NCBI GenBank assembly: GCA_913776795.1
Contig: CAJYRH010000208.1
Coordinates: 1-6,597, forward strand
Length of the DNA: 6,597 nt
DNA from: an uncultured Pseudorhodoferax sp.
GTDB taxonomy: Bacteria > Pseudomonadota > Gammaproteobacteria > Burkholderiales > Burkholderiaceae
Direction: 5' to 3'
Positions within the stretch are counted from its first letter, which is position 1; each line of letters starts with the position of its first letter. A program made the position numbers and the translations under genes. Under the pieces are notes generated by a model. The model worked only from the letters and a program-made list of their open reading frames with translations, did not search any database and had not been told where the DNA came from. Shown here piece by piece: positions 1 through 6,597 of this stretch.

Positions 1-17
1 CAAGAAACGGGGGTGGG

Positions 18-1289
<1,272 letters not shown>

Positions 1290-1324
1290 TTTTCTGTTTC
1301 CGGTTTGTTCTGTTCAGACAAGGA
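1290..1324 (-). promoter_or_regulatory. sucA-sucB intergenic gap with weak sucB ribosome-binding site
   Basis: The 35 bp between the sucA stop and the sucB ATG contain no convincing terminator or promoter, which supports co-transcription. On the minus strand GGAAA (1297-1301) sits 7 nt before the sucB ATG and is the only Shine-Dalgarno-like sequence. The 7-mer AACAGAA (minus strand) occurs twice, at 1292-1298 and 1308-1314, with a 16-bp period. The repeat could be chance. The weak site hints that sucB output may depend partly on ribosomes finishing sucA, but the gap is too long for a simple stop/start overlap. Confidence 0.6.
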
Positions 1325-4207
1325 TCACTTGGTCAGCACGAAGCCCTTGAGCTTGGCAAAGGCGGCATCGACCAGCGCCTTCTGCTGCTCCTGGTGCAGA
1401 TGGGCATAGCCCACCGCGGGCGAGGCGGAGGCGGCGCGGCCGGCATAGCCCAGCTTCTGGCCTTCGCTCATGTTCTCGTGGATGTAGTGCTGCACGAAGA
1501 ACCAGGCGCCCTGGTTCTGCGGCTCGTCCTGGCACCACACCACGTCCACCAGGCTCGGGTACTTCTTGAGCTCGGCACCGAAGGCCTTGTGCGGGAACGG
1601 GTACAACTGCTCGACGCGGATGATGGCCACGTCGTCGCTGCCCTTCTCCTCGCGCTTCTTGACCAGGTCGTAGTAGACCTTGCCCGAGCACGCGATCACG
1701 CGCTTGACCTTGGCCGCGTTCTTGGCCACGGCCTCGCTCTGGTCCGGGATCACGGTCTGGAAGCCGCCCTTTGTGAACTCGGACAGCGGCGAGGTCGCAT
1801 CCTTGTTCCGCAGCAGCGACTTGGGCGTCATGATGATCAGCGGCTTGCGCAGGTTGCGCACCTGCTGGCGGCGCAGCACGTGGAAGATCTGGCTGGCCGT
1901 GGTCGGCTGCACGATCTGCATGTTGGTGTCGGCCGCCAGCTGCATGAAGCGCTCCAGGCGGGCCGAGCTGTGCTCGGGGCCCTGGCCTTCGTAGCCGTGC
2001 GGCAGCATCAGTGTGATGCCGTTGACGCGGCCCCACTTCACTTCGCCGGAGGCAATGAACTGGTCGATCACGACCTGGGCGCCGTTGGCAAAGTCGCCGA
2101 ACTGCGCTTCCCAGATCACCAGGGTGTTCGGGTCGTTGGATGCGTAGCCGTATTCGAAGCCCAGCACCGCCTCTTCGGACAGGATGGAGTCGATGACAAC
2201 GAAGGGCGCCTGGCCGTCGGCCGCATGGTGCAGCGGCGTGTAGGTGCCGGTGTCCCACTTCTCGCGGTTCTGGTCGTGGATCACCGCGTGGCGGTGCGTG
2301 AAGGTGCCACGGCCGCAGTCCTCACCCGACAGTCGCACCGGATAGCCGCGGGCCACCAGCGAGGCGAATGCCATGTGCTCGCCCATGCCCCAGTCGACGT
2401 TGATCTCGCCGCGGCCCATCGCGGCGCGGTCGGCGTAGACCTTCTTGACCAGTTGGTGCGGCGTGATGCTGTCCGGGATGGTCGTGATGCGCTCGGCCAG
2501 GCGCTTCCACTCCGTCAGAGGCAGCGCGGTGTCGGCGGCGTCGGTCCAGCGCTTGTTCAGGAACGGCGACCAGTCGACCGCGTACTTGCTCTTGAAATTG
2601 CTGATCGTGATGTCTTCGGCGTGCTTGCCGGCGTCCATGGCGGCGCGGTAGGCCTTGGCCATGTCGTCGCCCAGCGTGTCGCCCAGGCCCTGCGCGGCCA
2701 GCTTGTCGGCGTACAGCTTGCGCGTGCCGGGGTGTTGGGCGATCTTCTTGTACATCAGAGGCTGGGTCAGGCTCGGCGTGTCCTGCTCGTTGTGGCCCAG
2801 CTTGCGGAAGCAGACGATGTCGACGACCACGTCCTTGTTGAACTCCTGCCGGTAGTCCAGTGCCAGTTGCGTGCACAGCACGACGGCTTCGGGGTCGTCG
2901 CCGTTCACGTGCAGCACGGGGGCCTCGACCATCTTGACCACGTCGGTGCAGTACAGCGTGGAGCGCGTGTCGCGCGGGTCGCTGGTCGTGAAGCCGATCT
3001 GGTTGTTGATGACCAGGTGGACCGTGCCGCCGGTGTAATAGCCGCGCGTCTGGGCCAGCGCCAGCGTTTCCATGATCACGCCCTGGCCGGCGAAGGCCGC
3101 ATCCCCGTGCACCAGCACAGGCAGCACCGTGTCGCCTTCGGTGTCGCCGCGGCGGTCCATGCGGGCCTTGACCGAGCCTTCGACCACGGGGTTGACGATC
3201 TCCAGGTGCGAGGGGTTGAACGCCAGGGACAGGTGGACCGGGCCGCCGGGCGTGGACACGTCGCTGGAGAAGCCCTGGTGGTACTTCACGTCACCGGCCG
3301 GCAGATCTTCCGGCGCGGTGTGGTCGAACTCCGCGAACAGGTCGGCCGGTCGCTTGCCCAGGATGTTGACCAGCACGTTCAAGCGGCCGCGGTGGGCCAT
3401 GCCGATCACGACTTCCTGCACGCCGCGCTTGCCGGCTTCCTGCACCAGCTCGTCCATGGAGGCGATGAAGCTCTCGCCGCCTTCCAGCGAGAAGCGCTTC
3501 TGGCCCACGTACTTGGTGTGTAGGAAACGCTCCAGGCCCTCGGCCGCGGTCAGGCGGTCCAGGATGTCCTTCTTCTTCTGCGCGTCGAAATTGGGCTTGC
3601 TGCGGATGCTTTCCAGCCGCTGCTGCCACCAGCGCTTCTCGGCCTGGCTGGTGGTGTGCATGTACTCGGTACCGATGGTGCCGCAGTAGGTCTCGCGCAG
3701 CGCGTTGGTCAGGTCGCGCAGCGACATGGTCTCGCCCGGGAAGAACGTGTTGCTGGTGTTGAACACGATTTCCTGGTCGGCGTCGGAAAAGCCGTAGAAC
3801 GACAGCTCCAGCTCGGGGATGTCGTCGCGCACATCGCGCTTCAAGGGATCCAGGTCGGCCCAGCGGGCTCCGACGTTGCGGTAGGCGGCGATCAGCTGCT
3901 GCACCGCCGTGCGCTTGCGGCCCATCTCCGAATCGGCACCGCTGGCCACGACGACCTGGGTCTGTCCCTGCTTGGCGCGCTCGGCGAAGGCGTTGACGAC
4001 CGGCAGGTGCGGCACGTCGCGCATGTTGGAGCCATCGACGGCCGGCACGTGCTGCAGCGCGTCGAAGTATTCGCGCCAGTTGTCGGGCACGCTGCCAGGG
4101 TTGGCGAGATAGTTCTCGTACAGCTCTTCGACGTAGGGCGCGTTGCCCCCGAAGAGATAGGTGTTGTTCAGGTACGCCGTGTAGATCGACGGTGGCGTTG
4201 CACTCAT
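1325..4207 (-). CDS. sucA: 2-oxoglutarate dehydrogenase E1 component (thiamine-diphosphate dependent)
   Basis: This 960-residue protein (also called odhA) decarboxylates 2-oxoglutarate and passes the succinyl unit to the lipoyl arm of SucB; it is cytoplasmic and acts in the TCA cycle. The short N-terminal E1 segment (about 8-45, with FGGNAPYVEELYENYL) probably docks to the rest of the complex. The dehydrogenase domain (about 205-530) has GMAHRGRLNVL with His272 and KYHQGFSSD with His310, matching the active-site histidines known in E. coli SucA. HGDAAFAGQG (Asp369) and NNQIGFTTS (Asn402, Ile404) form the thiamine-diphosphate/Mg site. The transketolase-like pyrimidine domain spans about 605-800 (GEDCGRGTFTHRHAV, GYEGQGPEHSSARLERF), followed by the C-terminal domain. 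The length is slightly above the approximately 930 residues usual in enterics and typical for Burkholderiales. The ATG is chosen because GGAGGT lies 7 nt upstream and the N-terminus fits the family. The frame is intact and the stop is TGA. Regulation probably acts through its leader RNA. Confidence 0.98.
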   Translation of the reverse strand: MSATPPSIYTAYLNNTYLFGGNAPYVEELYENYLANPGSVPDNWREYFDALQHVPAVDGSNMRDVPHLPVVNAFAERAKQGQTQVVVASGADSEMGRKRTAVQQLIAAYRNVGARWADLDPLKRDVRDDIPELELSFYGFSDADQEIVFNTSNTFFPGETMSLRDLTNALRETYCGTIGTEYMHTTSQAEKRWWQQRLESIRSKPNFDAQKKKDILDRLTAAEGLERFLHTKYVGQKRFSLEGGESFIASMDELVQEAGKRGVQEVVIGMAHRGRLNVLVNILGKRPADLFAEFDHTAPEDLPAGDVKYHQGFSSDVSTPGGPVHLSLAFNPSHLEIVNPVVEGSVKARMDRRGDTEGDTVLPVLVHGDAAFAGQGVIMETLALAQTRGYYTGGTVHLVINNQIGFTTSDPRDTRSTLYCTDVVKMVEAPVLHVNGDDPEAVVLCTQLALDYRQEFNKDVVVDIVCFRKLGHNEQDTPSLTQPLMYKKIAQHPGTRKLYADKLAAQGLGDTLGDDMAKAYRAAMDAGKHAEDITISNFKSKYAVDWSPFLNKRWTDAADTALPLTEWKRLAERITTIPDSITPHQLVKKVYADRAAMGRGEINVDWGMGEHMAFASLVARGYPVRLSGEDCGRGTFTHRHAVIHDQNREKWDTGTYTPLHHAADGQAPFVVIDSILSEEAVLGFEYGYASNDPNTLVIWEAQFGDFANGAQVVIDQFIASGEVKWGRVNGITLMLPHGYEGQGPEHSSARLERFMQLAADTNMQIVQPTTASQIFHVLRRQQVRNLRKPLIIMTPKSLLRNKDATSPLSEFTKGGFQTVIPDQSEAVAKNAAKVKRVIACSGKVYYDLVKKREEKGSDDVAIIRVEQLYPFPHKAFGAELKKYPSLVDVVWCQDEPQNQGAWFFVQHYIHENMSEGQKLGYAGRAASASPAVGYAHLHQEQQKALVDAAFAKLKGFVLTK

Positions 4208-4214
4208 TGCGCTG

Positions 4215-4220
4215 ACCTCC
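4215..4220 (-). promoter_or_regulatory. sucA ribosome-binding site
   Basis: GGAGGT on the minus strand is a near-perfect Shine-Dalgarno, 7 nt from the ATG, and it decides the sucA start. It abuts the base of the upstream hairpin with no gap and is also the 3' partner in one possible inhibitory pairing of the leader. Confidence 0.92.
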
Positions 4221-4237
4221 GTTCCCCTTGGGGGAAC
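4221..4237 (-). repeat. perfect inverted repeat (hairpin) touching the sucA Shine-Dalgarno
   Basis: GTTCCCC and GGGGAAC form a perfect 7-bp inverted repeat around a 3-nt centre (CAA in the mRNA). Four of the seven pairs are C-G in a row, so the RNA stem should be stable, although the three-base loop is tight. There is no following U run and the Shine-Dalgarno comes immediately after, so it is not an intrinsic terminator. It probably belongs to the leader RNA structure; an operator for a dimeric protein is the alternative. Confidence 0.8.
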
Positions 4238-4325
4238 ATTAGCTGGTTTGCATGACCTTCCGCGACACGGCTGAACCGGATGGCGGATGCGACTGTGGCT
4301 GGGAAGGGCCTAAGTTCGGCGCGCG

Positions 4326-4354
4326 ATTATCACACCGAAAGCCGAAGCGGTCCG
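4326..4354 (-). promoter_or_regulatory. predicted sigma-70 extended -10 promoter for sucA-sucB
   Basis: On the minus strand GATAAT (4326-4331) matches the -10 consensus at five of six positions and is preceded by TGT, giving the extended TGn motif (4326-4334). Exactly 17 bp upstream lies CGGACC (4349-4354), a poor -35 sharing only the central GAC. An extended -10 commonly compensates for a weak -35. Transcription would begin near 4319-4320. This is the best AT-containing promoter-like site in an otherwise GC-rich gap, and it lets sucAB be transcribed independently of prpE. Confidence 0.65.
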
Positions 4355-4359
4355 CGGAC
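4350..4359. repeat. 10-bp perfect palindrome over the sucA -35 region
   Basis: GTCCGCGGAC reads the same on both strands and overlaps the predicted -35 hexamer (4349-4354). Its position would suit a repressor or activator site. It is all G/C except one A/T pair per half, and palindromes of this length occur by chance in GC-rich DNA, so the operator role is a guess. Confidence 0.35.
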
Positions 4360-4413
4360 AGGCGCGCACCCACATCGGTCTCACCCACCACGCACGGCTC
4401 TCTGCGCGGGCCG
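4355..4413. other. remainder of the prpE-sucA gap, no clear signal
   Basis: Between the prpE stop and the sucA promoter I see no U-rich terminator. A 5-bp inverted repeat (ACGGC 4394-4398, GCCGT 4410-4414) just after the prpE stop has an 11-nt loop and no T run. Either prpE transcripts end by a factor-dependent route or they read into the sucA leader; the sequence alone does not say which. Confidence 0.5.
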
Positions 4414-6324
4414 TCAGCGACCGACCCGGTCGCGGACCTGCTGCAATGCGCCGGGGTCTTCCATGGTCGTCAGGTCGCCCGTGTCGCGGCCCTCGCACAC
4501 GGCCTGGATCGCCCGACGCAGCAGCTTGCCGCTGCGGGTCTTGGGCAACAGTCCGACGAAGTGCACGCGCGCCGGGCGTGCCAGAGCGCCCAATCGGCCT
4601 TCGACGACCTTCATGATCTCGCCTTCGAACGCGAGCCGGGCGGTGTCGTCGACGAGGCCGCCAGCGTCGCGCGCCACGACGAAGGCCATCGCCACCTGGC
4701 CCTTGAGCGCATCGGCCACGCCGACCACAGCGACCTCGGCGACATTCGGGTGGCTGGAGATGCTTTCCTCGATCTCGCGCGTGCCCAGGCGGTGTCCGGC
4801 CACGTTGATCACATCGTCGGTGCGGCCGAGGATGTAGTAATAGCCGTCGGCATCGCGCACCCCCCAGTCGAAGGTGTTGTAGACACGCCTGCCTGGAATG
4901 CTGTCCCAGTAGGTCCTGACGAAGCGGTCGTCGTCGCGCCAGACGGTCTGCATGAAGCCGGGAGGCGTCGGCCCCTGGATGACAACCACGCCCTTCTGGT
5001 CGGCGCCGGTCAGTTCCTCGCCCGTGGCCTCGTCCAGCAGGCGCACGTCGAAGCCGTACATGGGCACCCCGGGGCTGCCGAACCTGCTCGGCCCCTTCTC
5101 CACTCCGTTGGCGATGGTCATGAGCGGCCAGCCGGTCTCTGTCTGCCAGTAGTTGTCGATGATGGGCACGCCCAGTGCAGTACCGATCCAGCGGCCGGTG
5201 GGCTCGTCCAGCGGCTCACCTGCCAGGAACAGCGCCTTGAGGCTGGAGACGTCGTACTTCTTCAGATAAGCCGGGTCCTGCTTCTTGAGAACGCGCACGG
5301 CCGTGGGCGCGCTGAACATGACGGTGGCCTTGTACTTCTGGACCAGCGACCACCAGATGCCAGGGTCGTTGCCGCCGTCCATCCCGCGCGTGGGCAGGCC
5401 TTCGTACAGGATGGTGGCCATGCCGGCGATCAGCGGGCCATAGACGATGTAGCTGTGGCCCACGACCCAGCCGATGTCGCTGGTACAGAAGAAGGTCTCG
5501 CCCGGTTGGCCCATGAAGATGTGCGGCACGCTGGCGGCCAGCGCCACGGCATAGCCGCCGGTGTCGCGCTGCACGCCCTTCGGCTTGCCCGTGGTGCCGC
5601 TGGTGTACAGCGTGTAGCTGGTGTGGGTCGCTTCGACCCAGGTGCACGGGACAACGGTGTCCATATGCTGCTGGCGCAGCTGCGCGTAGTCGTGGTCGCG
5701 GCCGGGCGTGCGCTGCATCGCCGCCAGGCCCCGGTCGACCAGCAGCACGGCCGCTGGCGTGTGGCGCGACAGGCGGATGGCCTCGTCGAGCAGCGGCTTG
5801 TAGGGGATGACCTTGCCGCCACGCGAGCCGGCGTCGGCGCTCACGATGAGCGTGGGCTCGGCATCCTCGATGCGCGAGGCCAGGGAGCCTGAGGCGAAGC
5901 CGCCGAACACCACCGAGTGGATGGCGCCGATGCGCGCGCAGGCCAGCATCGCGAACACGGCCTCGGGCACCATGGGCATGTAGATCTGCACCCGGTCGCC
6001 CTGGACCACGCCCAGCGCGCGCAAGACCGCCGCCATGCGCTGCACCTCGGCGTGCAGCTCGGCGAAGCTGTAGGTCCGCTCCGTGCCGGTCTCGGTCGAG
6101 ACGTGGATCAGCGCGGCCTGGTCGCGGCGCGCGACCAGGTGCCGGTCCACGGCGTTGTGGCACAGGTTGGTGGTGCCGCCCGCGAACCAGCGCGTGAATG
6201 GCCCATTGGTGTCGTCGCAGATGGTCCGCGGAGCTTGCTGCCAGTCGATCAGCCGGGCCTGCTCGGCCCAGAATGCGTCGCGGTCGTCGAGCGAGCGTCG
6301 GTAGAACTCTGCGTAGGCGGGCAT
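4414..6324 (-). CDS. prpE: propionate--CoA ligase (propionyl-CoA synthetase, AMP-forming)
   Basis: This 636-residue cytoplasmic enzyme of the ANL adenylating superfamily makes propionyl-CoA from propionate, ATP and CoA through propionyl-AMP. The N-terminal segment (1-65: FYRRSLDD, FWAEQARLIDW, TNLCHNAVDRH) is the acetyl/propionyl-CoA synthetase type. Key motifs are the P-loop YTSGTTGKPKG (240-250), the adenylate motif NYWQTETGWP (391-400), the hinge region ILGRTDDVINVAGHR (498-512) and the A10 motif PKTRSGK with catalytic Lys600, the residue that protein acylation silences in relatives. TETGWP and FGSPGVPMYGFDV follow PrpE of E. coli rather than Acs, which has TETGG. A loop near 313-320 appears about five residues longer than E. 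coli PrpE as I remember it. The ATG is preceded by GAGGA only 3 nt away, tight but matching the family N-terminus. No prpB, prpC or prpD is nearby. Acetate could be a side substrate. Confidence 0.94.
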   Translation of the reverse strand: MPAYAEFYRRSLDDRDAFWAEQARLIDWQQAPRTICDDTNGPFTRWFAGGTTNLCHNAVDRHLVARRDQAALIHVSTETGTERTYSFAELHAEVQRMAAVLRALGVVQGDRVQIYMPMVPEAVFAMLACARIGAIHSVVFGGFASGSLASRIEDAEPTLIVSADAGSRGGKVIPYKPLLDEAIRLSRHTPAAVLLVDRGLAAMQRTPGRDHDYAQLRQQHMDTVVPCTWVEATHTSYTLYTSGTTGKPKGVQRDTGGYAVALAASVPHIFMGQPGETFFCTSDIGWVVGHSYIVYGPLIAGMATILYEGLPTRGMDGGNDPGIWWSLVQKYKATVMFSAPTAVRVLKKQDPAYLKKYDVSSLKALFLAGEPLDEPTGRWIGTALGVPIIDNYWQTETGWPLMTIANGVEKGPSRFGSPGVPMYGFDVRLLDEATGEELTGADQKGVVVIQGPTPPGFMQTVWRDDDRFVRTYWDSIPGRRVYNTFDWGVRDADGYYYILGRTDDVINVAGHRLGTREIEESISSHPNVAEVAVVGVADALKGQVAMAFVVARDAGGLVDDTARLAFEGEIMKVVEGRLGALARPARVHFVGLLPKTRSGKLLRRAIQAVCEGRDTGDLTTMEDPGALQQVRDRVGR

Positions 6325-6478
6325 GTATCCTCAGCTTGGTGGAATGCGGGCGGGCGCAGCATGCCCGCCGGGGCTGCAGTTGCGCAATCGGGTGTTGCAC
6401 TCGGATACGTCGCTGGCACAATTTGTCGATGCCGATCCGATCGCACCGTGCCCACCTTGCCCGACGAGGACTGTGCAC
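6325..6478. promoter_or_regulatory. divergent intergenic region between prpE and the plus-strand regulator gene
   Basis: These 154 bp must hold the start signals of both flanking genes. For the plus strand a weak sigma-70-like pair is visible: TTGCAC (6395-6400), a 16-bp spacer, then CACAAT (6417-6422). For prpE no good sigma-70 promoter is apparent. There is an 8-bp palindrome TTGCGCAA (6380-6387), a related GTTGC direct repeat (6379-6383 and 6394-6398), and a perfect 7-bp inverted repeat GGCGGGC/GCCCGCC (6349-6355 and 6363-6369) with a 7-nt loop that would lie in or near the prpE leader. Any of these could be a binding site for the neighbouring regulator, but none is proven. Confidence 0.4.
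6466..6470 (+). promoter_or_regulatory. ribosome-binding site deciding the GTG start at 6479
   Basis: GAGGA lies 8 nt before GTG 6479-6481. The alternative in-frame GTG at 6473-6475 would leave only 2 nt, and the ATG at 6429 is in a different frame that stops at 6482. This spacing selects GTG 6479 as the start. Confidence 0.6.
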
Positions 6479-6597
6479 GTGAGCCGGCGAGACAAACCAG
6501 CCATCTTCCAGCTGCTGGCCCTGTTCGAGGCGCGCTACGCGATGCGCGTGCTGTGGGCCCTGCGCGACGGCCATGCCCAGACCTTCCGGCTGCTGCA
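6479..6597 (+). CDS. partial winged-helix transcriptional regulator, HxlR-like (N-terminus only)
   Basis: Thirty-nine codons are visible before the window ends, and the frame is still open. The stretch after residue 10 (FQLLALFEARYAMRVLWALR, then DGHAQTFRLL) has the shape of the first helices of the HxlR/MarR-type winged-helix domain. In that family a short helix ends in a Gly-Arg-Trp-like turn (here ARY), followed by a hydrophobic helix ending in L-x-D-G and then an aromatic and Leu before the recognition helix. HxlR proteins are small, usually dimeric DNA-binding regulators of about 100-150 residues. The GTG start is supported by GAGGA 8 nt upstream. The gene is divergent from prpE, which is a common arrangement for a local regulator, but its targets and ligand are unknown. 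With only the N-terminus, another winged-helix family such as ArsR or MarR cannot be excluded. Confidence 0.6.
   Translation, partial: MSRRDKPAIFQLLALFEARYAMRVLWALRDGHAQTFRLL

Larger units (their letters stand above)
4204..4253 (-). other. two overlapping mini-ORFs leading onto the sucA start (speculative)
   Basis: On the minus strand ATG at 4253-4251 opens MQTS and stops with TAA at 4241-4239. The last A of that stop is the first base of a second ATG (4239-4237), which reads MFPQGERRSAQ and stops with TGA at 4206-4204, overlapping the sucA ATG (4207-4205) as ATGA. The second frame runs through the hairpin and the sucA Shine-Dalgarno. GGAAGG (4256-4261) precedes the first ATG by only 2 nt, tighter than ideal, and the second ATG has no evident Shine-Dalgarno of its own. 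The geometry would suit translational coupling into sucA, but frames this short arise easily by chance. Conservation of starts and stops is not known. Confidence 0.25.
4208..4320 (-). promoter_or_regulatory. sucA 5' leader, candidate cis-regulatory sucA RNA element
   Basis: From the predicted transcription start (about 4319-4320) to the sucA ATG the leader is about 112 nt, long for a housekeeping gene. Seen in the sequence: a perfect 7-bp hairpin directly before the Shine-Dalgarno, and an arm GGCCCUUCC (4302-4310) that pairs with GGAAGGUC (4254-4261; six perfect pairs plus two past a bulged C) or, less well, with the true site GGAGGUC (4214-4220; seven pairs including two G-U). A small stem CGG/CCG and a tandem CATCCG repeat (RNA sense; 4277-4282 and 4284-4289) lie between. 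Known: a structured sucA RNA motif has been described upstream of sucA in Burkholderiales, overlapping the Shine-Dalgarno and proposed to control translation. Inferred: this leader is a member. I did not verify its fold against the published consensus. Confidence 0.55.

Noticed and set aside
4417..4433. Perfect 6-bp inverted repeat GCGACC/GGTCGC with a 5-nt loop at the 3' end of prpE, considered as a terminator.
   Set aside because: It lies within the last codons of prpE and is not followed by a T run on the transcribed side, so it does not meet the intrinsic terminator pattern.
4252..5892. A 546-codon plus-strand open frame opposite prpE.
   Set aside because: Same reasons: it shadows prpE, has shadow-type composition and starts inside the sucA leader without a proper ribosome-binding site.
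6356..6369. A GG-N10-GC spacing on the minus strand upstream of prpE, considered as a sigma-54 promoter because some prp operons use one.
   Set aside because: Only the GG and TGC cores and a few other positions agree with the sigma-54 consensus, in a stretch so GC-rich that such spacing is expected by chance.
6414..6428. TGGCAC on the plus strand, considered as a -24 sigma-54 element for the regulator gene.
   Set aside because: The required GC at the -12 position is missing at the right distance.
6198..6482. A 94-codon plus-strand frame overlapping the start of prpE and the whole intergenic region.
   Set aside because: It begins inside prpE in antisense, has no family resemblance, and ends within the start codon of the better-supported regulator gene.

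Overview
The window looks like core metabolism from a high-GC betaproteobacterium, most likely order Burkholderiales and probably Comamonadaceae or a near relative. The reasons are strong G/C bias at third codon positions, a SucA sequence that reads almost word for word like Comamonadaceae 2-oxoglutarate dehydrogenases as I remember them, and a C-terminally typical PrpE. This placement comes from recognising protein families, not from a database search.

Layout. Three complete genes lie on the minus strand. Read in their own direction they are prpE (6324 down to 4414, propionate--CoA ligase), sucA/odhA (4207 down to 1325, E1 of 2-oxoglutarate dehydrogenase) and sucB/odhB (1289 down to 18, E2 of the same complex). 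sucA and sucB are 35 bp apart and almost certainly share a transcript. The window ends 17 bp after sucB, where many relatives carry the E3 gene lpd; it is not visible here. At the other edge a plus-strand gene begins (GTG at 6479). Its first 39 codons resemble an HxlR-type winged-helix regulator and it is divergent from prpE.

The most interesting non-coding part is the 206 bp between prpE and sucA. It holds an extended -10 promoter (4326-4354) whose -35 is overlapped by a 10-bp palindrome, then an approximately 110-nt sucA leader. The leader contains a perfect 7-bp hairpin that touches the sucA Shine-Dalgarno sequence, an upstream arm able to pair either with a decoy site or with the real Shine-Dalgarno, and two tiny reading frames linked by stop/start overlaps that end exactly on the sucA start codon. 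A conserved cis-regulatory RNA upstream of sucA (the sucA RNA motif) has been described in Burkholderiales, and this leader is in the right place to be one. I could not run a covariance search.

How it works together. SucA and SucB convert 2-oxoglutarate to succinyl-CoA in the TCA cycle. PrpE activates propionate to propionyl-CoA, which many betaproteobacteria burn through the 2-methylcitrate cycle to succinate and pyruvate, so both feed the same part of the cycle. No methylcitrate-cycle genes are in the window. I see no mobile elements, CRISPR arrays, tRNA or rRNA genes. The long plus-strand open frames opposite these genes are high-GC shadows.
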